14,889 nucleotides of DNA. It comes from DATJLY01 sp035518375. Its GTDB lineage: Bacteria > Pseudomonadota > Alphaproteobacteria > ATCC43930 > CGMCC-115725. The DNA is taken from the NCBI GenBank assembly GCA_035518375.1, contig DATIXQ010000057.1:1-14889 (forward strand). The letters are read 5' to 3'. A program made the position numbers and the translations under genes. Under the pieces are notes generated by a model, which worked only from the letters and a program-made list of their open reading frames with translations, was not told the origin of the DNA and searched no databases. Of this stretch, positions 5,935 through 12,921 are shown piece by piece. Every line of letters begins with the position of its first letter. Position 1 is the stretch's first letter.

Positions 5935-7254
5935 CTACTCGCCTTCCGCGCCGATCGCGTAGGCGGTCTCGCCGTGCACCGCGTCGTCGCCGACCTTGAG
6001 CGTCGCCTCGTCCATACGCAAGGGCGTGATGAACGAGATGACCTTGAGGATGATGAACGTGGCGATGACGTTGAAGACGATGATGAACGCCGCCCCTTCG
6101 ATCTGCAGCACGAGCTGCTGGGCGTTGCCATAAAGGAGGCCGGTGACGCTGACGCCCGGCGCGTCCTTGTCGGTGCCGATATATTCCAGCATCGCCGGGT
6201 TGGCGAGGATGCCGGTCAGGATGCCGCCGGTGAGGCCGGCGACGCCATGGGTCGAGAACACCGAAAGCGTATCGTCCACCTTCTGCATCAGCTTGGTCTT
6301 CTGGAACTTGTTCATGCTGTACCAGGGGATGATGCCGGCGACGATGCCGACGATGATCGCACCCGTTCCATCGACATAGCCGGCGCACGGCGTGATCGCC
6401 ACGAGACCCGCGATCATGCCGTTGACGGCGCCGATGATCGACGGCTTGCCGTAGGCCATCTTGTCCATCAGCGTCCACACGATGAGCGCCACCGCGGTCG
6501 CGGTGTTGGTGTTGAGCACGGCCGCGCCGGCGTCAGCGTTGGCGAAGTACGGGTCGCCGCCGTTGAAGCCGTTCCAGCCGAGCCACAGGACGCCCGCGCC
6601 CGCGAGCGTGATGAGCAGGCTATTGGGCGGGAAATGCTCGCGGTCGGCCTGAAGACGCGGCCCCACCATGGCCGCGGCGACAAAGCCCGACGTCCCGGCG
6701 GCGAGATGAATGACATAGCCGCCCGAGAAATCCGCGACGCCCAAGCCGGCAAGCCAGCCGCCGCCCCACAGACTGAAGGCGCCGACGGTATAAACGAGCG
6801 TCATCCACACCGGACAGAAGATGACCCAGGCGCGGAAGCTCATGCGTCCCAGCACCGAGCCTGCCAGGATGATGACGGTGATCGCCGCGAACACGAACTG
6901 GAAGAAGACGAGCGTCGCCATCGGGAAGGCCATATCTGGCATGCCCGAGGCCGCGGCCGGGACGGTCGCCTGGCCGGTCGTGAAGGCGGCCGAGAGCGCG
7001 GGCAGCGGCTGGCCCAGGAACGGGAGCCATTGCGGCCCGAACGCCAGGTTGTAGTCGAACAGGATCCAGACGATCAAAACCGACGCGAAGGCGTACATCG
7101 ACATGAAGGCCGAGTTGATGGCCCATTTCTTCTTGACGACGCCGCCGTAGAGGATCGTGAGACCGGGAATGCTTTGCAGACCGACGAACGTCGCCGCCGC
7201 CAGCTGCCAGGCATTGTCGCCGGTATCTAGCCATTTTGGTGAAGGTACAAGCAT
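5935..7254 (-). CDS. amt: Amt/MEP/Rh-family ammonium transporter
   Basis: The 439-residue membrane protein is the length of a bacterial Amt and has 11 expected membrane helices. Conserved pore elements are visible: FFQFVFAAIT (117-126; Phe118 and Phe122 for the twin phenylalanines), LWGGGW (162-167; Trp163), DFSGGYVIHLAAG (175-187; Asp175 and pore His183) and FSTHGVAGLTGG (333-344; second pore His336). The site corresponding to E. coli Ser219 is Asp234, in GFNGGDPY, so the outer recruitment site differs. There is no obvious N-terminal signal peptide, unlike E. coli AmtB; the chain begins MLVPSPKWLDTGDNAW. The ATG at 7254 is supported by AAGGGGAAAGG just upstream; a longer opening to 7398 would include the promoter. 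No glnK/PII gene adjoins, unlike the usual glnK-amtB pair. A sigma-54 promoter lies upstream and an intrinsic terminator downstream, so it is probably monocistronic and nitrogen regulated. Confidence 0.95.
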   Translation of the reverse strand: MLVPSPKWLDTGDNAWQLAAATFVGLQSIPGLTILYGGVVKKKWAINSAFMSMYAFASVLIVWILFDYNLAFGPQWLPFLGQPLPALSAAFTTGQATVPAAASGMPDMAFPMATLVFFQFVFAAITVIILAGSVLGRMSFRAWVIFCPVWMTLVYTVGAFSLWGGGWLAGLGVADFSGGYVIHLAAGTSGFVAAAMVGPRLQADREHFPPNSLLITLAGAGVLWLGWNGFNGGDPYFANADAGAAVLNTNTATAVALIVWTLMDKMAYGKPSIIGAVNGMIAGLVAITPCAGYVDGTGAIIVGIVAGIIPWYSMNKFQKTKLMQKVDDTLSVFSTHGVAGLTGGILTGILANPAMLEYIGTDKDAPGVSVTGLLYGNAQQLVLQIEGAAFIIVFNVIATFIILKVISFITPLRMDEATLKVGDDAVHGETAYAIGAEGE

Positions 7255-7580
7255 GGGCCTTTCCCCTTGTTGATACAGAACCCCAAGGCGCCGGAGCCGA
7301 GGGCACGCGAGACGAGACCGCGTCTCCTCGCGCCGGCGCACACAGCCGGGCGTTCCGCAATATCCATGCCAAGGGCGGCCACAGAGCACAGGCCGCATGC
7401 CCGACCTTGATTCCGGCGCTTTATGCGAGTCGCGCTCAGCGTGCCTGAATAAAAAATCCGCAGAGTGTTCAGTTTTTAGGCAACGACTCGGGCGGCCGGC
7501 TCAAAACGTTGGCAGCGCCCGCTCCTTTGCAAGCGGCATGGATTTGGCTAGGAGTGATCCCGGCCAATGCAGGTGCATCC
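7255..7580. other. Divergent intergenic region between amt and the secreted-protein gene
   Basis: This 326-base gap holds the sigma-54 promoter for amt (separate entry) and about 90 bases of amt leader. An A/T-rich block around 7448-7480 (AATAAAAAATCC, GTTCAGTTTTTAGG) stands out from the GC-rich surroundings and could be an enhancer or promoter zone. I could not pick out a convincing NtrC site (GCAC-N7-GTGC type). For the plus-strand gene the best guess is TTGCAA near 7529 with a weak TAGGAG 16 bases later, not strong enough for a separate call. Confidence 0.5.
7357..7372 (-). promoter_or_regulatory. Sigma-54 (RpoN) promoter of amt
   Basis: On the minus strand TTGGCATGGATATTGC reads from 7372 to 7357. 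The GG and GC dinucleotides are separated by exactly ten bases, as required for -24/-12 promoters, and the whole closely matches TTGGCACG-N4-TTGC. Transcription would begin near 7345, about 90 bases before the amt ATG. RpoN promoters need an enhancer-binding activator; for an ammonium transporter the expected one is NtrC. Confidence 0.78.
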
Positions 7581-7913
7581 ATGATCTTTTCGTCGCGCGG
7601 GCTCGTGCCCGCCGCCCTCGCCGCTGTCATGGCGTTTTGCGCCACCGCCGGTGCGGCCCCCGCCGCAGCCGGCGCTACGGCGATCACCTGCACCAACTCG
7701 GCGAGCGGCTATACTTGGCAGATCGAGGTCGACTACGCCAAGCGCACGGTCAATACCTATCCCGCGCGCATCAACGCCGACGAGATCTCCTGGCGCGACG
7801 AGAAGGACGGCTACAACTACACGCTCGACCGCGCCTCGGGGAAGCTGACGCAGGTGTTCGCCTCCTCCACCGGCGGCAACATGCTGTTCCATAGCTGCGC
7901 GGTGAAGAACTGA
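7581..7913 (+). CDS. Small exported protein of unknown function
   Basis: I do not recognise this 110-residue protein. It starts with a plausible Sec signal peptide: MIFSSRGLVPAALAAVMAF, then an Ala-rich region with possible cleavage after AGA near residues 22-32. The mature part of roughly 75-80 residues has two cysteines only, Cys37 and Cys106 near its two ends, which could form a disulfide in the periplasm. Alternating hydrophobic and polar residues (YTWQIEVDYAKRTVNTY, EISWRDEKDGYNYTLDRASGKLTQVFAS) suggest a small all-beta domain. The ATG at 7581 is chosen because it places the signal peptide at the N-terminus, with AGGTG eight bases upstream. A longer opening from 7509 would bury the signal. 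The stop is 11 bases before the GTG of the kinase/phosphatase gene, so the two are almost certainly co-transcribed. That makes it a candidate sensor ligand, or merely a passenger. Confidence 0.75.
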   Translation: MIFSSRGLVPAALAAVMAFCATAGAAPAAAGATAITCTNSASGYTWQIEVDYAKRTVNTYPARINADEISWRDEKDGYNYTLDRASGKLTQVFASSTGGNMLFHSCAVKN

Positions 7914-7924
7914 GACCCGAGCCC

Positions 7925-9667
7925 GTGCCGCCGTCCGCATCCATCACGGCGGCCGCGCCGGCGCCGGGATCGGGCGTGCGCGCCACCGTGGGCTTCGCCA
8001 CGGACAAGGGCCCGCGCGAGCGCAATGAGGATTTCGGCGGCGCCGTGTTCGGCTGGGAGCTGCCGGAGCCGCGGCGCGACGTGGTCGCGGCGATCGCCGA
8101 CGGCATCGGTGGCGCCAAGGGTGGGCGCGTCGCCGCCGAGACCGCGGTCAGGGGCTTCCTCGACGGGTTCTGCGACCTGCCGGAAACGATGGAGGTGCGG
8201 CGCGGCGGCGCGCGCATCGCCACTTCGCTCAACGCCTGGATGCATTCGCTCGCGCGCCAGGATCCCTCGCTTGCCGGCATGGGCTGCACCTTCACGGGCC
8301 TCGTGCTGCGCGGCCGCATCGCGCACGTCCTTCACGTCGGCGACACGCGGGCCTATCGACTCTCGGGCGACAGGCTCACGCTCCTCACCACCGATCACGT
8401 GCGCGAGGAAGCGGGCCCGCGCCGCTCGAACGTGCTGACGCGCGCCTTGGGCATCGAGACCGAGGTGCGGCTCGACTATGCCTCTCAGCCGGTCGCGCTC
8501 CACGACCGGCTTCTCTTGTGCAGCGACGGCGTGTGGGGCTCGCTCAGCGATGAGGTCATCGCGCGCACGCTGCGCGAGCGCTCAGGCCCGGAGGACACCG
8601 CGAAGGAGCTGGTGCGCGCGGCGCTCGATGCCGGCAGCGACGACAACTGCACCGCGCTCGTGCTCGACGTGGTGGCGCTCCCGAGCGCGGACTCGGCCGA
8701 CATCGGCAGCGCCATCATGCAGCTGCCGCTCATCGCGACGCCGATCGAGGGCGAGACGGTCGACGGCTACGTGCTGAAGGTGCTGCTGTCCGACGGGCGC
8801 TACAGCCGCCTTTTCGGCGCGCAGGACGACGTCGAAGGCGGCGAGGTCGCGCTCAAATTCCCAAAGCCGCAGGTTGCCGCCGTCGCCACATATCACGCCG
8901 CCTTCGTGCGCGAGGCGTGGGTCGGCGCGCATGTGCAAAGCCCCTGGGTCGGCCGCATCATCGAGATGCCGCCGGGACGCCAGACCTGTCTCTACACGGT
9001 GATGCCGCTCTATCAGGGCGAGCTCCTGGAGAACCGCCTGACGCGGCGGCCCGCGCTCGGGCTCGAGGAAGGCCGCGGCATCGCCGTGAAGCTCGCGCGC
9101 GCGGCGGCGGCGCTTCATCGCGTCGACATCGTCCATCGCGACATCAAGCCCGACAACATCATGCTCGAGGCGAACGGGTCGCTGAAGCTCCTCGATCTTG
9201 GCGTGGTGCGCGTTCCGGGGCTCGAGGATTTTCCGCCCGAGCACATTCCCGGCACGCCCGCCTACATGGCGCCCGAGATGTTCGCGGGCGAGCCCGGCAA
9301 CGTGCAGAGCGACATCTACTCGCTCGGCGTCACCATGTTCCGCGCCTTCACCGGCGAATACCCCTACGGCAACGCCGACGCCGTGAGCGAGGCGCGCCGC
9401 ACGCGGCCCAAGGAATTGTGCGCGTTGCGCCCCGACCTGCCGGCCTGGCTCCAGGCCGTGCTCGAGCGCGCGATCGCGTTGGATCCCTCGCAGCGCTTCC
9501 GCGACATGGGCGAGTTCGCGGTCGAGATGGAGGCGGGGCCGGAGCGCGCGCCGGCCGTGGCGGTCCGGCCGCTCACGCTCCTGGAGCGCGCGCCGGTGCG
9601 CTTCTGGCAGGGCGTCGCCGCGTTTCTGGCGCTCGTGATCCTGGCGCTGCTTTACTTCCGCCACTGA
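7925..9667 (+). CDS. Bifunctional PP2C-type phosphatase / Ser-Thr protein kinase with C-terminal membrane anchor
   Basis: The 580-residue fusion has two enzyme domains. The PP2C domain (about 18-250) keeps the metal-binding motifs RNEDFGG (33-39), ADGIGG (58-63), GDTRAY (139-144), CSDGVW (199-204) and SDDNCT (238-243). The Hanks-type kinase domain (about 278-535) has VALKFPKP with Lys311, Glu330 in the helix-C position, HRDIKPDN (404-411; catalytic Asp406), DLG instead of DFG (Asp424) and APE (449-451). The glycine-rich loop is degenerate (LLSDGRYSRLFGAQ). One hydrophobic helix at about 561-578 ends the protein, so both domains should face the cytoplasm as a tail-anchored protein with almost no periplasmic part. 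Start is the GTG at 7925; no ATG lies before the PP2C motifs. Homologous fusions sit by nitrate-assimilation genes in Pseudomonas (from memory), and here the divergent neighbour is an ammonium transporter. Substrates are unknown. It converges with the glycosylase gene, six bases apart. Confidence 0.94.
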   Translation: MPPSASITAAAPAPGSGVRATVGFATDKGPRERNEDFGGAVFGWELPEPRRDVVAAIADGIGGAKGGRVAAETAVRGFLDGFCDLPETMEVRRGGARIATSLNAWMHSLARQDPSLAGMGCTFTGLVLRGRIAHVLHVGDTRAYRLSGDRLTLLTTDHVREEAGPRRSNVLTRALGIETEVRLDYASQPVALHDRLLLCSDGVWGSLSDEVIARTLRERSGPEDTAKELVRAALDAGSDDNCTALVLDVVALPSADSADIGSAIMQLPLIATPIEGETVDGYVLKVLLSDGRYSRLFGAQDDVEGGEVALKFPKPQVAAVATYHAAFVREAWVGAHVQSPWVGRIIEMPPGRQTCLYTVMPLYQGELLENRLTRRPALGLEEGRGIAVKLARAAAALHRVDIVHRDIKPDNIMLEANGSLKLLDLGVVRVPGLEDFPPEHIPGTPAYMAPEMFAGEPGNVQSDIYSLGVTMFRAFTGEYPYGNADAVSEARRTRPKELCALRPDLPAWLQAVLERAIALDPSQRFRDMGEFAVEMEAGPERAPAVAVRPLTLLERAPVRFWQGVAAFLALVILALLYFRH

Positions 9668-9673
9668 GGCGCA

Positions 9674-10285
9674 TCACTTGTCCGGCATCGCGCCGCCTTT
9701 CAAACGCCACATGTAGAGCGCGAGGAGCGAGCGGTTGGGCGCGAACAGCGCCGCCTGCTTCTCCGGCTTCCGGCGCCCGATATAGCTCTTGAAGCCGCGC
9801 GAGACGGCGAGGTCGCCTTCGGGCCAGATGTCGAGCTCGTGGTAATAGAAGATCGCCATCATGTCGGCGGTCCATTGCCCGATGCCCCAGATGGCGCAGA
9901 GAAGCTCCGAGCGCGCGCCGTGATCGAGCGCGCGGAGCGCCGCGAAGGGCGAGGCCATCGCCGCCGCCTGGATCGCCAGCACCGCCTTCACCTTGTTGCC
10001 GGAAAGCCCGCATTGTCGCAGCGCATCGTGATCGACGCGCGCGAGAAAATCGGCGAGCGTCTCGCTCCGCGCCTCGGCGGCGGCGCGCACGCGCCCCCAG
10101 ATGCTGCGCGCGGATGCGGCCGAGATCTGCTGCGCCACGATCGAGCGCGCGAGGAACGCGGCAGGCCCGTGATCCTCGCGCTCGGGGAACCAGATCGGTC
10201 CGATCCCGGCGATGTCGCGGGCGAGCGCGGGCGAAAGCCCCTTGGCGGTCGCGATGAAGCGGCGATGAAGCTCCGGGGACATCAT
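9674..10285 (-). CDS. AlkA-like DNA-3-methyladenine glycosylase (HhH-GPD superfamily)
   Basis: The 203-residue protein is a compact member of the helix-hairpin-helix GPD glycosylases that excise alkylated bases (3-methyladenine and similar) in base-excision repair. Visible signs are FLARSIVAQQISAASARSIWGRV (44-66), LSGNKVKAVLAI (94-105), the HhH LLCAIWGIGQWTADMMAIF (128-146) and the catalytic aspartate Asp158 in WPEGDLAV (154-161). It lacks the N-terminal TBP-like domain of E. coli AlkA, as do many alphaproteobacterial relatives. It has no Cys cluster for an iron-sulfur centre, and no lysine at the bifunctional lyase position within the HhH. Two adjacent ATGs (10285 and 10282) are equally possible starts. 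A palindromic repeat lies directly upstream, separating it from the transporter gene on the same strand. No alkylation-response regulator adjoins. Confidence 0.92.
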   Translation of the reverse strand: MMSPELHRRFIATAKGLSPALARDIAGIGPIWFPEREDHGPAAFLARSIVAQQISAASARSIWGRVRAAAEARSETLADFLARVDHDALRQCGLSGNKVKAVLAIQAAAMASPFAALRALDHGARSELLCAIWGIGQWTADMMAIFYYHELDIWPEGDLAVSRGFKSYIGRRKPEKQAALFAPNRSLLALYMWRLKGGAMPDK

Positions 10286-10313
10286 GGCGGGAGGATGGGT
10301 CTATCCATCAGGC

Positions 10314-10389
10314 TGTCATTGCGAGGAGTGAAGCGACGAAGCAATCCCCATCCGGCAGGAGATTGCTTCGGCGCGCGCGCGCAATGACA
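10314..10389. repeat. Nested palindromic intergenic element (TGTCATTGCG … CGCAATGACA)
   Basis: The outer arms TGTCATTGCG (10314-10323) and CGCAATGACA (10380-10389) are perfect 10-bp inverted repeats. Inside, CGAAGCAATC (10337-10346) and GATTGCTTCG (10361-10370) form a second perfect 10-bp pair. The unit is 76 bases and can fold as a long interrupted hairpin. The TCATTGCGAG…GAAGCAATCC pattern is one I know as a widespread short interspersed repeat in proteobacteria. No transposase is present, so it would be non-autonomous. Confidence 0.85.
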
Positions 10390-10403
10390 ATGGAAGCGCC
10401 CCC

Positions 10404-11765
10404 TCACACCGCGGGCGCGGGCTCTGCCGCCACCTCCTCCGGCGCGCCGTGGCGGAAATGCGGCTGCGTCTTCAGGATCAAGAGCGCGACGGTGCCGAGC
10501 AGCACCGGCGTTCCCGCGAGGTAGCACATGGCCGTCGGCGTCCAGTGCATCTGCAGGAGGAAGCCGCCCATGAGCGGCGCCACGAACGCGCCGCCGCGCC
10601 CGCCGATCGCATAGGCATAGCCGACGCCGGTCGAGCGCACCGCCGCCGGATAGGAATTGGCGGCGAGCGCCATCAGCGCGTTGCCGCTGCCGCCGGCCGT
10701 CCCGCCCTGCAGCGTGATCGCGCACAACAGCAGCCAGAACGGCGCCGTCAGGGTCGCGCCGATCGCCCACATCGACAGCGCGATGACAATGAAGGTCCAC
10801 GGCAGCACGCGGTAATAGCCGACCTTGTCGACGGCTTTGCCGATCAGGATGCCGCACACGATGCTGCCGATGTTCCAGAACGCGAGCGATGTGCCGAGCT
10901 CGGTGATCGAGCCCGTGGTCATCTTGATCATCGTCGGCACCCACGACAGGAAGAACACGAGGATGCCGTAATCGAGGAAGAAGAGGATCCAAAGCAGGAT
11001 CGTGCCGAGCGCGCGCCCCTCGGTGAAGAGATGCTTCAAGGGCACGCCCTCGAGCTTCTCCTCCGAGGTATAGAGGACGGCGTCGGCCGGCAGGTTCGGC
11101 GCGATCCGCCGCGCGATCTTGTGGATGCGCTCCTGGCCGCCATCGCGCGTGCCGAGAAACACGATCGATTCCGGCAGCAGGAACGCAAGCACCACCATCA
11201 GCACGAGCGGCACGACGCCGGCGGCGATGAAAAGCGCGGGCCAGCCGCCGAGCGGCAGCAAGTAGACGGCGCTGAAGCCTGCGCACATGCCGCCGACCGG
11301 CAGCGCGGTCCAGATCCAGGTCGGGATCGAGGCCTTGAACCGCTTCGGCGCATGCTCCGATCCGAGCGCGAGCGCCGCCGGCCCGATGCCGCCCAAGCCG
11401 ATCCCCGCGAGCACGCGCAAGGTGACGAGCGCGGTCACCGTCGTGGCAAAGGCCGTCGCGAGCGAGAACACGCCGAAGACGACGCAGCACAGGATCATGA
11501 GCCACTTGCGCCCGATCCAGTCCGACGCCGGCGCGAGGAAGAGCGCGCCCAGCGCCACGCCTGCCTGGCCCGCGGTGATGACGACGCCCAAGGTCGCGGG
11601 TTCGAGCTTCAGCGTCTCGCGGATGCCTGCGGCGGCGACGCCGATGATCTGCACGTCGTAGCCGTCGATCGCGATCGCGAGACAGCAGAGGATGAAGGTC
11701 AGGATCTGATAACTGCCGTAGGGGCTCTCGTCGATGAGCGCCCGCGTGTCGATGCGCGCCGCCAT
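10404..11765 (-). CDS. MFS transporter, aromatic acid:H+ symporter (AAHS)-like
   Basis: The 453-residue protein has the 12 hydrophobic segments of the major facilitator superfamily. The first helix carries AIDGYDVQIIG (about 32-42) with Asp34 and Asp37 in the DGxD motif typical of the aromatic acid symporter branch (PcaK, MhpT, BenK). The loop between helices 2 and 3 has motif A as ASDWIGRKWLM (80-90). GIGLGGIGPAALALGSEHAPKR (about 120-141) resembles the conserved helix 4-5 region. It probably imports an aromatic or related organic acid with protons; the substrate is not readable. The ATG at 11765 has a strong GGGAGGG five bases before it; the open frame extends upstream to 11822 without a comparable site. 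A LysR gene lies 169 bases upstream on the same strand and is the obvious candidate regulator. The C-terminal tail is Ala/Glu/Pro-rich and probably disordered. Confidence 0.9.
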   Translation of the reverse strand: MAARIDTRALIDESPYGSYQILTFILCCLAIAIDGYDVQIIGVAAAGIRETLKLEPATLGVVITAGQAGVALGALFLAPASDWIGRKWLMILCCVVFGVFSLATAFATTVTALVTLRVLAGIGLGGIGPAALALGSEHAPKRFKASIPTWIWTALPVGGMCAGFSAVYLLPLGGWPALFIAAGVVPLVLMVVLAFLLPESIVFLGTRDGGQERIHKIARRIAPNLPADAVLYTSEEKLEGVPLKHLFTEGRALGTILLWILFFLDYGILVFFLSWVPTMIKMTTGSITELGTSLAFWNIGSIVCGILIGKAVDKVGYYRVLPWTFIVIALSMWAIGATLTAPFWLLLCAITLQGGTAGGSGNALMALAANSYPAAVRSTGVGYAYAIGGRGGAFVAPLMGGFLLQMHWTPTAMCYLAGTPVLLGTVALLILKTQPHFRHGAPEEVAAEPAPAV

Positions 11766-11883
11766 ATGCCCTCCCGTCTCTGCCGTCTCGTTGCTGCGGC
11801 GGCAGTCAGGGAAGGATTTCACTATTCGCTTGCGCTGACAACAGTGCTGAAGAGACCAGACTCTGCTCTGCGAAGTTGGATCA

Positions 11884-11908
11884 CTCTCGCCCCACCGGGG
11901 AGAGGGTT
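11884..11908. repeat. Inverted copy of the REP-like closing palindrome
   Basis: This stretch is a near-exact reverse-complement copy of 4556-4579 (GGGGAGAGGG against CCCTCTCCCC around a GGTGGGG core). It lies in the 169-base gap between the LysR stop and the transporter start. It is a palindrome that could fold in the transcript between the two genes and attenuate or stabilise it. The rest of 11766-11934 shows nothing else I can assign. Confidence 0.7.
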
Positions 11909-11934
11909 CTGTTTCGACACAGCTAAACTACACC

Positions 11935-12822
11935 CTAGAGCCGCGCGGCGAGAAAATCGGCAATGACGCGCACCTTTGGCGAGAGGTGCCGCGTCGGCGA
12001 ATAGACGAGCGAGATCGGCGTCGCCGCCGGATTGAACTCCTGCAGCAGCGGCACGAGCTCGCCCGCCGCCACCGCCGCGTCTGCGGTGTAGTCGTTCATT
12101 TGCACGAGGCCGAGCCCGGCACATGCCGCGGCGATGATGGCGCTGCCGTCGTTGAAGCTCATGGCCGCGTCGGGCGCGATCGTCACCTCGCGGCCATCGC
12201 GCCGGAAATACCAGGGCCGCGCGACGCGCGTGTCGCGCACCATGTAGGGCAGGCGCACGTGAGCGGCGAGATCGTCCGGCCCGCTGGGCCGCCCGCGCCG
12301 CGCGAGATATGACGGCGCGCCATAGACGCAGAGTTGGCTGTGGGTCAGGCGGCGCGCCACCAGCGTCGAATCATCGAGCGCGCCGACGCGCACGGCGACG
12401 TCGATCCCCTCCTCGACGAGATCGACATAGCGGTCGGTCAGGCTCACCTCGAGGCGCAAGCCCGGATAGCGCTCCTCGAACGCGCCGAGATGCGGAATGA
12501 TCTTGAGCCGCCCGAACACGATCGGCAGATCGAGCCGGAGCCGCCCCGTCGGCGCGTGCCCGGACTGCGTCAGCGCCCGCTCGGCCTCGTCGAGATCGGC
12601 GAGGATGCGGCGCCCGCGCTCATAAAGCGCCGCGCCGTCCTCGGTCAGCGTCACCTTGCGCGTCGTGCGCGCGACGAGCCTGACACCGAGCTGAGCCTCG
12701 AGCCGGGCAATCGCATTGCTCACGCCCGACTGGCCCATGCCAAGCTCATGTGCCGCGCGCACGAAGCTCAATCGTTCGCCGACCTTGACGAAGATGCTCA
12801 GGGTCTTGAGGTCGAGCGCCAT
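11935..12822 (-). CDS. LysR-family transcriptional regulator
   Basis: The 295-residue protein has normal LysR length. The winged helix-turn-helix is at 1-60: LKTLSIFVKVGERLSFVRAA, then HELGMGQSGVSNAIARLEAQLGVRLVARTTRKVTLTEDG (25-63). A linker helix and a periplasmic-binding-like effector domain (about 90-295) follow, beginning GRLRLDLPIVFGRLKIIPHL. It resembles the large CrgA/DsdC-like group whose effectors are mostly unknown. It probably controls the AAHS-type transporter 169 bases downstream, or the divergent DUF1127 unit, and itself. The ATG at 12822 lies right at the edge of a sharply AT-rich promoter region containing an inverted repeat (separate entry). No Shine-Dalgarno better than AAAAGTGA is seen. 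The effector cannot be deduced. Confidence 0.93.
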   Translation of the reverse strand: MALDLKTLSIFVKVGERLSFVRAAHELGMGQSGVSNAIARLEAQLGVRLVARTTRKVTLTEDGAALYERGRRILADLDEAERALTQSGHAPTGRLRLDLPIVFGRLKIIPHLGAFEERYPGLRLEVSLTDRYVDLVEEGIDVAVRVGALDDSTLVARRLTHSQLCVYGAPSYLARRGRPSGPDDLAAHVRLPYMVRDTRVARPWYFRRDGREVTIAPDAAMSFNDGSAIIAAACAGLGLVQMNDYTADAAVAAGELVPLLQEFNPAATPISLVYSPTRHLSPKVRVIADFLAARL

Positions 12823-12841
12823 AAATCACTTTTAGCAATTA

Positions 12842-12869
12842 ATAATATCACATCATCGGTGATTATCCA
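12842..12869 (-). promoter_or_regulatory. LysR-gene promoter with a palindrome filling the spacer (candidate operator)
   Basis: On the minus strand TGGATA (12869-12864) and TATTAT (12847-12842) lie 16 bases apart as -35 and -10. The spacer is almost exactly the inverted repeat ATCAC-N7-GTGAT (12847-12863). It is AT-rich against the GC-rich background and sits 20-47 bases before the LysR ATG. A dimeric regulator bound there would block RNA polymerase. The spacing is not a textbook T-N11-A LysR box, so the bound protein is uncertain. Confidence 0.5.
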
Positions 12870-12921
12870 TTTTCGAAAAAGAGCCTAGTTTGCGGCCATG
12901 TCAAGCATGAGGAGTGCTTCC

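Noticed and set aside
5722..7230. Very long open frame antisense to amt (also 4658-5962 and 10449-11966, antisense to the hydroxylase and the transporter)
   Set aside because: Arg/Asp/His/Ala-rich translation without motifs, as expected from the complement of GC-rich codons; the opposite strands encode clear conserved proteins.
7514..7534. Second sigma-54 promoter reading toward the exported-protein gene (TTGGCA … TTTGCA)
   Set aside because: The GG and GC elements are 16 bases apart instead of ten.
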